A DNA stretch of 64,000 nucleotides from Hyperoplus lanceolatus (Eukaryota; Chordata; Actinopteri; Uranoscopiformes; Ammodytidae): contig CM049406.2 of NCBI GenBank assembly GCA_026929865.2, positions 22,678,501-22,742,500 on the forward strand. The letters run 5' to 3'. Position 1 is the first letter of the stretch; the number at the start of each line of letters is the position of its first letter. Below the pieces are notes generated by a model. The model was not told the origin of the DNA. It worked only from the letters and a program-made list of their open reading frames with translations, and made no database searches. Of the stretch, positions 1 to 22,100 are shown one piece after another. The position numbers were made by a program, and so were the translations under genes.

Positions 1-178
1 CTGGTCATACACACAATCTTTTTTTTTTCAGATGTTTTTGTTTCTCTCGTTTGTGGTGAAAGAACAAGCTTCTTTACCACACACACACCTGAACATCAAC
101 ATTGTGAATCCTGGCATGGAAGCTCATTTTCCTGCTCAGTGTTTGAAGTTGCTTGTACATCCAAAACTCATTCTATAT

Positions 179-184
179 TTTATT
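179..184 (-). terminator. candidate polyadenylation signal of tada1
   Basis: AATAAA on the minus strand, about 350 bp beyond the tada1 stop codon. Only the hexamer supports it. The rest of 1-530 is AT-rich sequence with no coding signal that I can see. Confidence 0.3.
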
Positions 185-530
185 ACCAAATTATATTTTT
201 TCCCCGATATAACAGAAGTAAGCGGTCGGTAGGACTGCCAAAATTGGTGGAACAGACAAAAAGAAAGCAGCTACAACGCTAATTTGCCAGCTATTGGCTG
301 GTGGAGTCGACTGCCCACTCTCGTTTTCATGGTCCAACTGTTTTCTCTCATCTCAGTCCTTTAATCTCTTTGAGAAACGGATGTGTGATCTTTCATGTAT
401 TATAAAAAAAAAAAAATCAGTTCAGTTTTTATGGACATGGGTTTTCCATCCATTTCAAAGTGTGGATTGTTTTTTTGCGTTTTCCTGATGATGTTCACAC
501 AGTTCATATACAGTTGTGTGTGAGTGGATC

Positions 531-10203
<9,673 letters not shown>

Positions 10204-10212
10204 GACGCTCAT

Positions 10213-10260
10213 TAAATCCTACGATGACGTCATCATCCGGTGACAAGCGCTGCAAGCAGG
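10213..10260 (-). promoter_or_regulatory. tada1: tada1 proximal promoter with full CRE
   Basis: A perfect CRE/ATF palindrome TGACGTCA lies at 10225-10232, 22 bp upstream of the chosen tada1 start codon. Its position beside a housekeeping-type gene start suggests a CREB/ATF-responsive promoter or 5' UTR. The transcription start itself cannot be placed from sequence. Confidence 0.5.
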
Positions 10261-10263
10261 CTG

Positions 10264-10784
10264 AAAATTATAACTTGACAAGAAGTAGCCTACCATAACA
10301 CATAGCCTAACACTAGTGCAACGTTTTTTCATAGGCATATCAATGAATGTTTTTTTTTTCAAATTGACTGAAAAATAAACTGAATTCCATATTGCCTGCC
10401 CTATACCATTGAGTGAGGGCCTTTTATATACTATCTATGGTGAGGACTAGGGTTAGGTAGTGAAACTAGTCCACCACTAGATGGCACCGTAGTATGATTT
10501 AACTTCTGCAAAACCCTGTTCACTTACATCTTGGTTCAGAGAGGGGCTGAGTAATAACAGGATTTAGTCCAGTACCTTTTCAAATTGTAGCCTACATGCT
10601 CTATCAAAGTGTCACATCACAGCAAGGTCAATGAACATTTTATCCCTGAAATGTAGTTCCATTCCAAGGCAGCAAGGGCGCATGTGCCTTTTTTAAAGCT
10701 TGCTTAGCTCTTGTTTTCACGGAAGAATTGCCATTTTGTTTTGCTCAATATATTTTAAATTGAGCATGTTTGTTCCAACACATC
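10264..10784. other. gene-free spacer between tada1 and the transposon block
   Basis: No ORF of note, splice pattern or recognised repeat is visible. It separates the tada1 promoter from the left THAP-transposon copy. Confidence 0.5.
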
Positions 10785-12831
10785 GGCTGTGTCTTGATTC
10801 AGGGGTTGCAGCCTACGTAGGACGCAGTCTCGCGGTCTATGAAGGCTATAGCCTATGAAGGCCGATTTTAAGGCCGGTTTTAAGGCCAACGAGCCTTGTT
10901 AAACGCATGGACATATAAAGAAAACGGGACGGTCTCCGCAGGTCTCCGTTTACGAGCATTTCCGGTTCACGTAACAAGCCGTTACCTTGCGTGACGACTC
11001 GCCGCTCCTGTGCTGCCTAGCAACCCTGATTGCCGCCAACGGAGACAGCCTTGTCAACAGAGGAAAAAAGAAAAAGAAGTTGCCTACCAGACGAAAAGAA
11101 AAAAAGTACAAGAAAAAAAGAAATAAAAAAGGAAGATAAAAGTTAAGAAGATGGAGCAACACGGTGCTGTTTTGTTATTTTTTATTTTATTGTATGCAAT
11201 CTCTGAAAAAAACGCAATGAATCATGGGATATGTTGGGCCACGAAGGATCCATCTGATGCAGCCTTCAAAACCGTGAAAAGAAGGCTGCATTTCTCGGCC
11301 GCATATGAGGAGCCTTGCAAGGAGCCTTGCAAACGGGACAGCCTTTGCGTATGGAGTGAAATCAGTATCAATATTAATGAATGCACATAGAAGGATTCAC
11401 ACTTGTATTTTGTGATTTATATATAAATGACTCTCTTCTCACAAATACATTTCAATGCACACACAAATGAAAACCGTCATATATAAATGTAAAATAAATC
11501 CATCTATAAGAAAAACGTTTCACAAACACATTTCCGATCCACACACAAATGTGTATTGTTTTAAATAAATGTTATATAAATCCATAAATATATTAATTTA
11601 AAAAAGATTTGCAATTTTCATCAAAAATGTGTTTGGATGTTGTTACATTTATATACAAACTGTTACATTTGAATTTACAAAATGCTTTTAATTTGTGAAC
11701 TTCCTTGCATTCATGTGTGAATTGGTCTGTATTTGTGTGTGGAATTATGAGACTCCCCTGACTTCGCTGGTTTCACAAATCATGGACATATAGTCACAAA
11801 TGTGTTTTTTTCAACCAGGAACTACCTATAGCCAATCGGATGTCTTCCTCGTTTTCAGCCAATCACATGAGCGCAGTCTCACAAGGATCCGTTTACGCCC
11901 AGAGACAGAGGACGGTACGGCACGACTGAATGAGCTCAACCTCAATGCATTATTTTTAAAACTGCCGTGGAGTTGTTTTGCCGCAGTGGACCACGTTTTT
12001 GGTGAATCATAAACGAGTCACCAACAATTCCAGAATTTGCAGCATCCATTTCTCCAAAGAAGAGTTTAGTAACTTTGGCTAGAAGGCTGCTGGCTTTGCA
12101 AAGCGACTATGTCTAGCTGATGCTTGCTGGAGCTGCCTTTCTTTACTTCAGACATCACCGACCCCGTGCTGATTGCCGATCATGTAAGTCACTTATCAGC
12201 TTAGCTGTACATTACATTTTATTGTCTCATTAGCTTTAGTTATGCTACTACAGTGTATTTCACTTGTGTGTGTTGCTAACATTTAGCCCTAGGCCCAGTG
12301 TTTGAAGCTAACGTAGCTAACTTTGTTATCATAGTAGCCTACTACCGAATGTTTATTTTTAGCAGGTCATGCTAGCTACTTTGATGACAATCACACAAAA
12401 TATGGCCACTGAATTAAGAATTATATTATACCCTAACAGAATATCTCTCTATTACAGCATTACAGACAGCCTGTGCCAGAGTGAATGCTAGTGTTGAGGG
12501 CTAATGCGACATTGAGCCTGAACCTCTCATCTCAACCCGGGACCCTGGAAGACAGACGATGTGACCTACCCCTGCAGTAGTTAAAGAACCATGGAGAAGA
12601 AAAGGAACAGAGGTATGATGAAGAATCTACTCATGCAAATGTAGTTAAAGATATCCTAAACTGCATAGAACTCTCTGTATATTCTATTTGATTGTTTCAC
12701 TTAATAAGCTTATTAGGTGAACAAGCAGACTGCATTTATTCTTCTCATAAGGACAGTTTTCTTCTGTCATCATTGTAAATATATTCAATTTCTTCTTAAA
12801 AGCAGAAACAAGGTTTTACTCAAAGACATCT
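10785..12831 (+). mobile_element. THAP-motif DNA transposon, left (plus-oriented) copy
   Basis: From 10785 (GGCTGTGTCTTGATTCAGGG) this segment is repeated in inverse orientation at 24557-23130, with small indels and one large difference (about 10823-11358 is present only here). Near 11990-12083 a frame reads NHKRVTNNSRICSIHFSKEEF, matching the C-terminal half of a THAP zinc finger (C-x2-H followed by aromatic/basic residues), then a stop. THAP fingers are found in P-element-like transposases of fish, so a P-like family is the best guess. It carries exon-like segments with splice sites (for example GTAAGT at 12184) but no intact gene. A Tc1-like MITE interrupts it at its inner end. Confidence 0.65.
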
Positions 12832-13073
12832 CGGAGTGCATCTTCACAATCTCACAAAAGTATTCATACCCCTTAGACCTTTCCACATGGATAAATCACA
12901 TGTACATTTATTTTATGGGGATTTCATGTAATAAACCAACACAGCATTGCTTATAATTGTGATGTGATGATACATAGTTTTAATTTTTTTATATTTAAAT
13001 AAATAAAAAAAACTGAAAAGTGTGGCTTGTAAAATAAGTTCAAGTGGTATGAATACTTTTGCAACCCACTGTA
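12832..13073. mobile_element. Tc1-like MITE remnant
   Basis: The right end GTATGAATACTTTTGCAACC...CTGTA is the inverse of the left CAAAAGTATTCATACC (from about 12856). These are typical ends of short Tc1/mariner-derived elements in fish, which insert at TA. The outermost left bases are degenerate. It sits where the left THAP copy stops matching the right copy. Confidence 0.6.
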
Positions 13074-13248
13074 GATCATTTGACAACAGTTAGCCAGGCC
13101 TGTGTGGACTTCCGGGTTACAGAGCATGGGGTAGGCACGATCGCTCTATAGCTCCCACAAAATATTTCAGACCTAACTGATTAAACCCTATTCTCGTCGA
13201 TTTTTTTTGTGCTTGTGTTGCCGGTAACACTGATACTGTTTTGGAGAA

Positions 13249-14081
13249 ATGCCTAGAAGCAAGAAAAACGCAAAAAGAGATTCGGCAGAGTCAGATATGT
13301 CCTCGGACAGCGTGGTTAGCATGGACGTTGGTGCTAGCTCAGTGGCTTCCATTCCGGGTCTGCTTGAACAGCACAGAGCAGCGATAGCTGCCGAGTTTAA
13401 ATCAGCTTTCGCCAGCATGGACGCTAAACTGGACAGCATCCAGGCCGTGGTCTCAAGCCAGGGGAAACGTATAACCGATCTCGAGGATAATGCAGAAACT
13501 GTTTGCGGACGCCTGGAGCAACTTGAGGCTACGTGCTCCTCACTGCAGGAAGTTAATACGCTGTTGAAAGCTAAACTGTCGGATTTGGAAGGGAGGAGCA
13601 GGAGACAGAACGTTCGTATCGTGGGTTTACCAGAATCACTGGAGGGTGCGCGCCCCACTGCCTTTTCTCTGAGCTCCTCGTTGAGGTGTTTGGTGGTCAA
13701 GTACTCCCTTCTCCCCCGGAGCTGGACAGGGCTCACCGCACTCTGGCACCCAAACCGGGCCCGCATGAGAGGCCGAGATCCGTCGTTATCCGCTTTCACC
13801 GATACCAGACTAAAGACCTGATCATGACGGAGGCACGTAAACAGGGCGAGCTGGAGTACCACGGCCACAGGCTCCGGTTCTACGAGGACTACAGCGCGGA
13901 GGTCGTGAAGCAGCGGGCTGAATACAAACGGGTCATGGCTGAGCTTTATCAGCGCGGTCTCCGCCCCTCTCTCCTCTTCCCTGCGAGGCTTCGCATTACT
14001 CTCCAGAGCGGCGAGAGAAAGTGGCTGCGGTCTGTCTCTGAAGCGTCTAACTACTTATCTACACTGGGTGTGAGTCCGTAG
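13249..14081 (+). pseudogene. L1-type ORF1 (RNA-binding coiled-coil protein), frameshifted
   Basis: The frame from 13249 encodes a polar N-terminus and a coiled coil with heptad-like spacing (about residues 55-120, including KRITDLEDNAETVCGRLEQL), then RRQNVRIVGLPE, typical of the start of the L1 ORF1p RRM. The continuation (PELDRAHRTL, then VVIRFHRYQTKDLIM and the C-terminal domain ending LSTLGVSP) is in another frame from about 13686. One indel therefore lies near 13640-13690. The family role is nucleic-acid chaperone in the LINE RNP. Confidence 0.85.
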
Positions 14082-14777
14082 TAAATACGATTGCCTGCTG
14101 TGAGTATACAATGTGGACAAATGCTCTTTTCATATCCCCAGCCAAACTCTCAGACTGATGGTACTATACGCAATTGTATTTTTATTTTTAATGAGTAAAG
14201 TAGCTGGGTGAACGTGACATTTTTGTTGCTTGTCATTTTGACGTATTGTCTAGCTCACTCGCTTTTTTATTGTTTATTTTGTATCTCTATTTCAAAACGG
14301 CTAGATAAGCGTGTCTGTTCTTTATTTTTTATTTATTTTTTTGCCATTTGGACAGATTGTCTAACTCACGCCTTGTTCTTTTTTTTGTATTTCGAATTTG
14401 TTGGTTGAGCACGGTATGCTTGTTTAGTGTGTTGTCATTTTGACAGTTTGCTAGATTGTTCATAGTGTTACTAGCAGTTATGGGGTGAATTGTACAAGAC
14501 TTATGTGGGAAGCTAGCATAGGCTAGAAAGTTAAGGCTTGGAATGTTTGTTGTGAGACTAGTAAGGGTCTTTCGGGGTTTGCTGTTGAGAGCAATATATG
14601 GGGTGGGTTTTGGGTGGGATGGGGTGGTGTCAACTGGGGGTTTAGCTGATGGGTTATCACCTGCTGTGTTTTCAGTTATCTGTGTTTTCCTTTTTTTGTG
14701 TTTTTTTTTTCCTCTGTATTTTGCTACTCTTTTTGTTATCGGAGCAACTCTTTTTACTCTCACTATAACTGAGCTAG

Positions 14778-17700
14778 ATGAAGGGCAATCTTAATTTAAT
14801 TAGTTGGAATGTCAAGGGGCTTAATCACCAAGTGAAAAGGGGTAAGGTCTTAACCCACCTAAAACGGCTCAGGGCTGGAATAGTTTTCCTTCAAGAAACC
14901 CACTTACACGACTCTGACCATGGGCGACTAAGTAAATGCTGGCGTGGACAATTTTTTCATTCTAATTTCAGGGCTAAGGCCAGGGGCACAGCTATCCTTA
15001 TTGATAGTAATATTCCTTTTGAGTCCTCAAACATTATATCAGACAAAAATGGACGTTTTATTATTGTTTCAGGCAAACTTCACAATAAGTCAGTCATCTT
15101 GGCCAACGTCTACGCGCCTAACGTCGATGATGTAGAATTCTTTAAGAGATTTTTTCTCAACTCCCCGATCTCAATTCCCATTCTCTTATTCTTGGTGGGG
15201 ATTTTAATTGTTATCTAGATCCAGTCTTAGATCGCTCGTCCCCCAAACCTGCCACTCTTAACAGATCTGCAGGTTATATCAAATCATTTCTTGCTGATTA
15301 TAGCCTTTCTGATCCATACAGGTTTTTATACCCCACAGGAAGAGAATATTCATTCTTTTCACATGTCCACCACACTTACACCCGAATTGATTATTTTTTT
15401 GTTGATAATTCATTGATGTCAGACCTAAAGTCATGTAGTTATGAAAGTATTGTGATCTCAGATCACGCTCCTCTGCTCCTTCAACTGGCTTTCTCTGACG
15501 TTGAGTATACTAGAAGGCAGTGGAGACTGGATCCATTGTTGCTCACAGATGCGAGTTTTCTTTCACACATCTCTACACATATTAAAACTTTTTTGAGTAT
15601 AAATAGAACACCAGATGTGTCTAATGCAACAATTTGGGAAGCCCTGAAAGCCTATTTGAGAGGTGAAATTATATCATTTGCAGCATACAAAAATAAGTGT
15701 ACAAAACAGAAACAAACTGAAATAGCTGATCAGATTCTGAACATAGACAGACTATATGCTACCTCACCTTCATCTGAACTTTACAAAGAACGTTTAAAAC
15801 TTCAGACAGAATTCAACCTTCTTTCCTCTCGTCAGGTTGCTGACCAGTTGCTTAGGAGCAGAAGTACTTTTTACGAGCATGGTGACAAAATTGGCAAACT
15901 CCTGGCCAATCAACTGCGCGGATTTAGAGCAAAGCAACTCATCCCTGGAATACGGACAGACAGTGGGTGTACAACATCAGATCAGAAATTGATAAACGAA
16001 AAGTTCAAAACATTCTATTCAAATTTGTATAGTTCTGATTGTACAGTAGACGCAGCGGTGATGGAAACCTTTTTCAGTAACCTAAACATGCCTTCCCTTT
16101 CTCAAGATCTGAGACATAGCCTTGAGGCACCTATTACTCAGAGGGAAATTATTGCAGCAATAACATCTATGCAATCAGGCAAATCTCCTGGTCCAGACGG
16201 ACTTCCATCTGACTTTTTTAAGAAATTTTCAGCCGAATTATCGCCTTTTTTATGTTCAGTATTCTCAGACTCATTTGACTCAGGTAAACTCCCGCCTTCG
16301 TTCTACCAGGCCTGTATTTCCCTGTTGTTAAAAAAGGATAAAGATCCTCTAGATTGTGCATCATACCGACCAATTTCACTATTAAATACGGATGTGAAGA
16401 TACTTGCTAAAATTCTCGCCCACAGATTGGAGGATGTTCTCCCCTCTATTATATCCCCCGACCAAACTGGGTTTATAAAGGGACGCCAATCATTTTACAA
16501 CATCCGCCGGCTAATGAACATTTTATATTCCCCCAGAAATATTGAATCAGAATGCCTTGCTTCTATGGATGCTGAAAAAGCATTTGATAGAGTAGAATGG
16601 AATTATTTGTTTTTCACCCTTGAGCAATTCGGTCTGGGTCCCGTTTTCACTTCTTGGGTTAAATTGTTATATGCATGCCCTTCTGCCTCAGTATTAACAA
16701 ACAGCCGTTACTCAAGTAGTTTTGATCTGCATCGTGGGACCCGGCAGGGTTGTCCTTTGAGCCCACTCCTTTTTGCTATTGCAATCGAACCACTTGCGAT
16801 TGCCATTCGCGGTAACAAACAGATTCAGGGGATATGGAGAGGAGGAATTGAACATAAGGTATCATTATACGCCGATGACTTACTTTTGTTTGTCGCCAAG
16901 CCAGCCACCTCTTTACCGGAGGCACTTTCTGTGTTGGAGGTCTTTAGTCAGTTTTCTGGCTATAAACTTAACCTGAGTAAGAGCGAACTCTTTCCGATTA
17001 ATAAAGAAGCTCTTAAACTTGATTATACAGCTCTCCCACTCAAAGTGGTGACAGATCAGCTGAGTTACCTTGGGGTATGTTTTACCAGAAATTTTAAAAA
17101 CCTATTTAAATCGAACTTCCTCAAATTATTGGATCAGGCGAAGCAAATATTATCGAAGTGGTCTCCTCTGGCTTTCTCTCTCATAGGTAGAATAAATTCA
17201 ATTAAAATGACATTACTCCCAAAGTTCCTATATCTATTCCAATGTCTCCCCATCTTTCTCCCCAAATCATTTTTTCAGGCCCTTGACTCATTAATGATAA
17301 ATTATATTTGGAATGGTAAACACCCTCGGTTAAGGAAAGCATTTCTTCAAAGACCAAAACAAACAGGCGGAATGGCCCTCCCTAATTTCCAATACTATTA
17401 CTGGGCTGCTAATATCCGTTCTTTAGTGTATTGGGTGCATTTTCACCTTGACGACTCAGCCCCAGTATGGGTAACAATGGAGTCCAGCGCTGTTAGCCCA
17501 TTGTCTCTATCTGCCCTCTTAAGCGCCGCACTTCCACTCTCTTCGGCTATTCCCAACAGTAATCCCGTGATTAAGCACTCCCTTCGAATTTGGACCCAAT
17601 TTAGGAAGAATTTTGGAATGCAGAATTTTTCACTTTTCAGCCCAATTGCAGCTAATCATTTGTTTACTCCCTCGACGGTGGATGGTGCATTCAAGATCTG

Positions 17701-18568
17701 GCATAAAAAAGGCTTAAAATGTATTGGTGATTTATTTATTAATGATCTATTTGCTAGTTTTTCCCAATTGACAAAACATTTTGGTATCGAAAAGACAAAT
17801 TTTTTCCGATTTCTGCAAATCAGGCATTTTACACAGAAGTTAATTCCCCAATTCCCTTATAAACCGCCAGCCAATCATGTCGATTTGTTTCTTTCTGTAA
17901 ACCCCACATTAAAAGGCTCAATTTCTGTGTTTTTCAACCTTATTTCAAAGTTGCATAGCCCCTCATTAGCAGCTATAAAAACCCTGTGGGAGCAGGACCT
18001 AGGTTCTGCCTTCACAGATCACATGTGGGATTCAGTCCTGGATCGAATACACTCTACCTCCATGTGCGCCCGACATGCTCTTGTGCAATTTAAGATAGTA
18101 CATCGTATCCACATATCTAAAACTAAATTAGCTCGTATGTTCCCCGATGTAGACCCGACCTGTGATAGCTGTAAGAGCGCACCGGCATCACTCTTTCACA
18201 TGTACTGGTTGTGTCCCACTTTGACTGGGTTCTGGACATCAGTTTTTAAAACAATTTCTGAAGTACTTCAGCATCAAATTGAGCCGAACCCTTTCACTGC
18301 AATTTTTGGCATCGCCCCCAATTCAGGCTTGCCTAAAGTGAAGCTAAAGGTACTGGCCTTCACCTCTTTACTTGCTCGTAGGGCTATTTTACTTAAATGG
18401 AAAGATCCTGCTCCTCCTTCCCACTCACATTGGATTAGAGACATTATGTCATGTATGAATCTGGAAAAAATTCGTTGCACTACCCAGGGATCTGAGACTA
18501 AATTTCATAAAATATGGCGCCCCTTCCTAGACTATTTTAACAAACCGACCACATTAATTGAAGAGTAG
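14778..18568 (+). pseudogene. L1-type ORF2 (endonuclease-reverse transcriptase), one frameshift
   Basis: 14778-15170 encodes the N-terminal APE endonuclease (LISWNVKGLN, FLQETHL, NVYAPN). A one-base shift near 15150-15180 moves the frame. From there to 18568 it is open: GGDFNCYLD and SDHAPLL finish the endonuclease, followed by reverse transcriptase motifs (GKSPGPDGLP, FDRVEW, GCPLSPLLFA, YADDLLLF) and a C-terminal CxxC...H...C cluster (CDSCKSAPASLFHMYWLC). The 1051-codon stretch from the Met at 15413 is uninterrupted. This is the target-primed reverse transcription enzyme of the LINE. Confidence 0.9.
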
Positions 18569-18812
18569 CCACCCCCTCCCCTTTTTTATTTGATTCAATT
18601 TTATTTCTTTTTTTTTTTTTTTTTTTTTTTTCATATTGATTGTTTGTTTTTGTTTCTTGTGGTGTGTGTTTTGTGTTGTTGGGTATGAGGGTGGGATGTG
18701 GGTGGGGTGTGTTCGGGAGAAAAAGGGGAAAAAAATGTTGTACTTGATGTGCTACAATTTTGTTGTTATTAACCTTTAATAAAAAAACCTTTGAAAGAGC
18801 CAGGCCTGTGTG

Positions 18813-19119
18813 TGTTAACCATAAGCAAACCTTTACCTATTTTCTGTCACTGTGCTTTTGTGTTGCAGTTATCAAGAACTGGACGAGAAAGGACAACGTG
18901 TTTTTGTGGAAGTGTCCTGCTCAAAGACCTACTGACTTCAAACTCTTTAAATAAAGCCTCACATATTTTCATTCAACGCTGTGTGCATGTGTATTTATGC
19001 ATTTTAAAATAATTATAATATAATTGAAGTGTAATAAATGATGAAGCATTTTCAAATAGTAGATACAGTATTATTGAAGAATGATGGATATTGAGTTATC
19101 TAGTAAGCTGCTTTCCCTC
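18813..19119 (+). mobile_element. 3' remnant, probably of the left THAP transposon copy
   Basis: Just after the L1 target duplication, a splice-acceptor-like tract ends in TTGTGTTGCAG at about 18869. A short frame (VIKNWTRKDNVFLWK) follows, with a stop and AATAAA near 18951. It looks like a last exon and poly(A) site of the gene carried by the interrupted element. Assignment to the THAP element rests on position only. Confidence 0.35.
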
Positions 19120-22100
19120 TCAATCAATCAATCAATATCCTTTATTTAACCAGGTAAAATTCATTGAGATTAAAATCTCTTTTTCAAGAATGACCTGGCC
19201 AAGAAGGCAGCACCATGATACAATAAGAACAATCAACCACAATTCTCATACACCACATTCAACGTTAGGTAAAGTACAATACAAGATCAGGGACAAGACT
19301 ATATGAAGATTGAAATGAGTACAGTTAAAAATTAAATAAATAAACTGGTGACAGATGAATGAATAAACCCGGCCATTATCAGAAAATAGCTTTACAAACA
19401 ATTGCATTGACCAAGAGAACTATCTTCTCTGTCCTTCAGGATTCCTTTGAATTCTCCCAAGGTGACCAGCTCCGGCAGCTTCAGCTGCTTTTGCACAGTG
19501 TTCCAGGCAGAAGGCGCAGCATATTTAAAGGCCTTTTTCCCTAAGTCAGTTCTAGCTCTGGGTACCAACATCTGTAACACATCCCTAGAACGCAAACCAT
19601 AGCTACATTTGTTTGTGGACATGTAAACACATAGATATGAAGGGACCAGCCCAATAAGACACTTGTAAACAAAAAACAACCAATGTGAGAGTCTGCGTAC
19701 AGATAGCGATGGACATTTTGCAGTGGCATACAGGGTACAATGGTGGACACGATTTCCACAGCCAGTTAAAAATCGCAGAGCACAGTGGTAGACGGTATCC
19801 AATTTCTTGAGGTACTGGTCAGGGGCGTTTATGAACAGCAGGTCACCGTAATCTAACAACGGTAAAAAGGTCGCAGTGAACAGACGTTTCCTGGCCTGCC
19901 ATGAGAAGCATGATTTATTTCTAAAAAAGAAACCTAATTTAATTTTTAATTTGGAGACCAGTTTTTCAATATGAAGTTTAAAAGACAATTTTTCGTCAAT
20001 AATGAAACCCAGGTATTTGTACGAATTGACCCTTTCAATTTCGGTCCCATGACTAGTTAAAAGCTTTGGCAAAACTTTTGGTAAAGCTTTTCCATTTGAA
20101 AAAAGCATTAATTTAGTTTTATCTGTATTTAAAACCAATTTCAATTTTGTCAGCTGTGACTGCAGAACGTCCAAAGCAGACTGCAGGAAATGAAAAGTGT
20201 CTGCCACTGATGGGGATGAACAATAAATAATAGTGTCATCTGCATAAAAATGACAGGCAGCATTGGTTATTGAGTCACAAAGATTGTTTACATAAATAGA
20301 AAACAACAATGGCCCTAATATGGAGCCTTGGGGCACGCCCTTTGACACAGGAAGAGAGGAGGACGAGGACCCAGCAAACTGGACAGATTGCGTTCTTACT
20401 GACAAATAATTAGAAAACCAGTGTACAGCCTGCCTAGATAAACCAATCTTGAGTAGCCTGTCTACCAAGGTGACATGGTCTACAGTATCAAATGCCTTGG
20501 AAAGATCAATAAAAACAGCAGCACAATACTTTTTACAATCCAGTGATTCAATTATATCATTAACAACTTTTAATGTTGCAGTAATTGTGCTGTGTCGTTT
20601 TCTAAAACCTGACTGGTGTTGGGATAAAATATTATTCACGTCTAAAAAGTCTTTCAGTTGGTCACTGACACACTTTTCAAGGACTTTGGCTAAAACACAT
20701 AGTTTAGAAATAGGCCTGTAATTGTTTAAAACTGTAGGATCACCTCCTTTCAACAAAGGCAGGACATAGGCAGATTTCCAAATGTTAGGAATCTCATTAT
20801 TAGAAAATGTCAAATTAAACATATGGGTAAGAGGTTCTGCTATGAAATCTACAGCCAACTTCAAAAATAATGGTTCAAGCTTGTCAGGACCTGCAGATTT
20901 AGCAGGGTCCAGATGTTTTAGGGCTCTATAGACCTCAATTACGTCCAGTGGAACAATATTAAAAGATTGAACACAATCGTTATTTGGGAGTGGAGATGGA
21001 GAAGTATTCTGCATATTATTAGAGTCCTGATGTAAAGACTCAAATTGAGAACCGGAGGAGACAAAATGTTCATTGAAGCAATTAAGAATTTCTAATTTAT
21101 CAGTCAGCCTACATGAATCCTTTACAATACATGTTGGTAGGTCGTTTGTGGCCACATTTCCAAAAGAAGATTTGATGGTTTTCCAGAATTTTTTAGGATC
21201 ATTTAAGTCGCTAGTGGTTTTTAAGAGGTAGTATTCAGCTTTAACCTGTTTGACACGAGAGGTAAAGCGGTTTCGCAGCTGTCTGAAAATCAGCCAGTCA
21301 GCATGAGAGTTGGATTTTCTGGCCTTAGCCCAGGCAATATCCCTTTCTTGTTGTAGACTAGACAGCTGAGAGGAAAACCAAGGATTATCTCGACCTTTAA
21401 CTCGAAATTTGCGGAAAGGGGCATGTTTATTAATGATATTGCTGAAAGCATCATGAAAGTATTTCCATGCCAATTCTACATCATTAAAAAGAGAGATCCT
21501 GGACCAATCAAAGTCCCACAGATCATGGTGAAAAGCTTGCTCACAAAAATGCTTTAAATCTCGTTTAAAAATAATTCGAGACCTTGATTTTGGGAGCTTG
21601 GCTTGCCTCACTACGGCTATAGCACAATGGTCACTCATATCATTAGCAAAAATGCCTACATCTGAATATTTATGAGGAGTGTTAGTTAAAAATAAATCAA
21701 TAAGGGAAGATTTCTCTGGACATTTAATATTTGGACGAGTTGGGCTATCGATTAATTGAGTAAGATTAAATGAATCACAGGTTGATTTAAAACTGTCAGA
21801 GGCAGAGGATAACCAGTCCCAGTTAAAATCCCCAGTGAGGAGAATCTCATTAAAGTCTAAGGTTAATAGTTGTTTATTTAATGATGACAGGGCCTCACTG
21901 GTTGCTGAGGGGGGTCTATAACAACCAGCAATGGTGATAGAATGGCCTTTAAGCAGTTCCAACTTCAAGGCAAGAAACTCAAATTGTCTGCTCAGATATA
22001 CAGATGAAAGAAGGGTAGTCTGAAATTTGTTTTTTGTGAAAATGGCAATGCCACCACCCTTCCTAGGACGGTCACAACGAAAAACATTGTAGCCCTTAAT

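Larger units (their letters stand above)
13107..18797 (+). mobile_element. near-full-length L1/Tx1-type LINE
   Basis: A 15-bp perfect target duplication AGCCAGGCCTGTGTG flanks it (13092-13106 and 18798-18812). It has a 5' UTR (13107-13248), ORF1, an inter-ORF spacer, ORF2, a 3' UTR with a long T run (about 18608-18631), and an AATAAA-rich end at 18777-18797. Length is about 5.7 kb. ORF1 and ORF2 each carry one frameshift, so the copy is probably dead but fairly young. It is inserted in sequence that belongs to the left THAP transposon copy or its 3' remnant. Confidence 0.92.

Noticed and set aside
13188..13868. 226-codon ORF on the minus strand
   Set aside because: It is the antisense shadow of LINE ORF1, which has clear family motifs on the plus strand.
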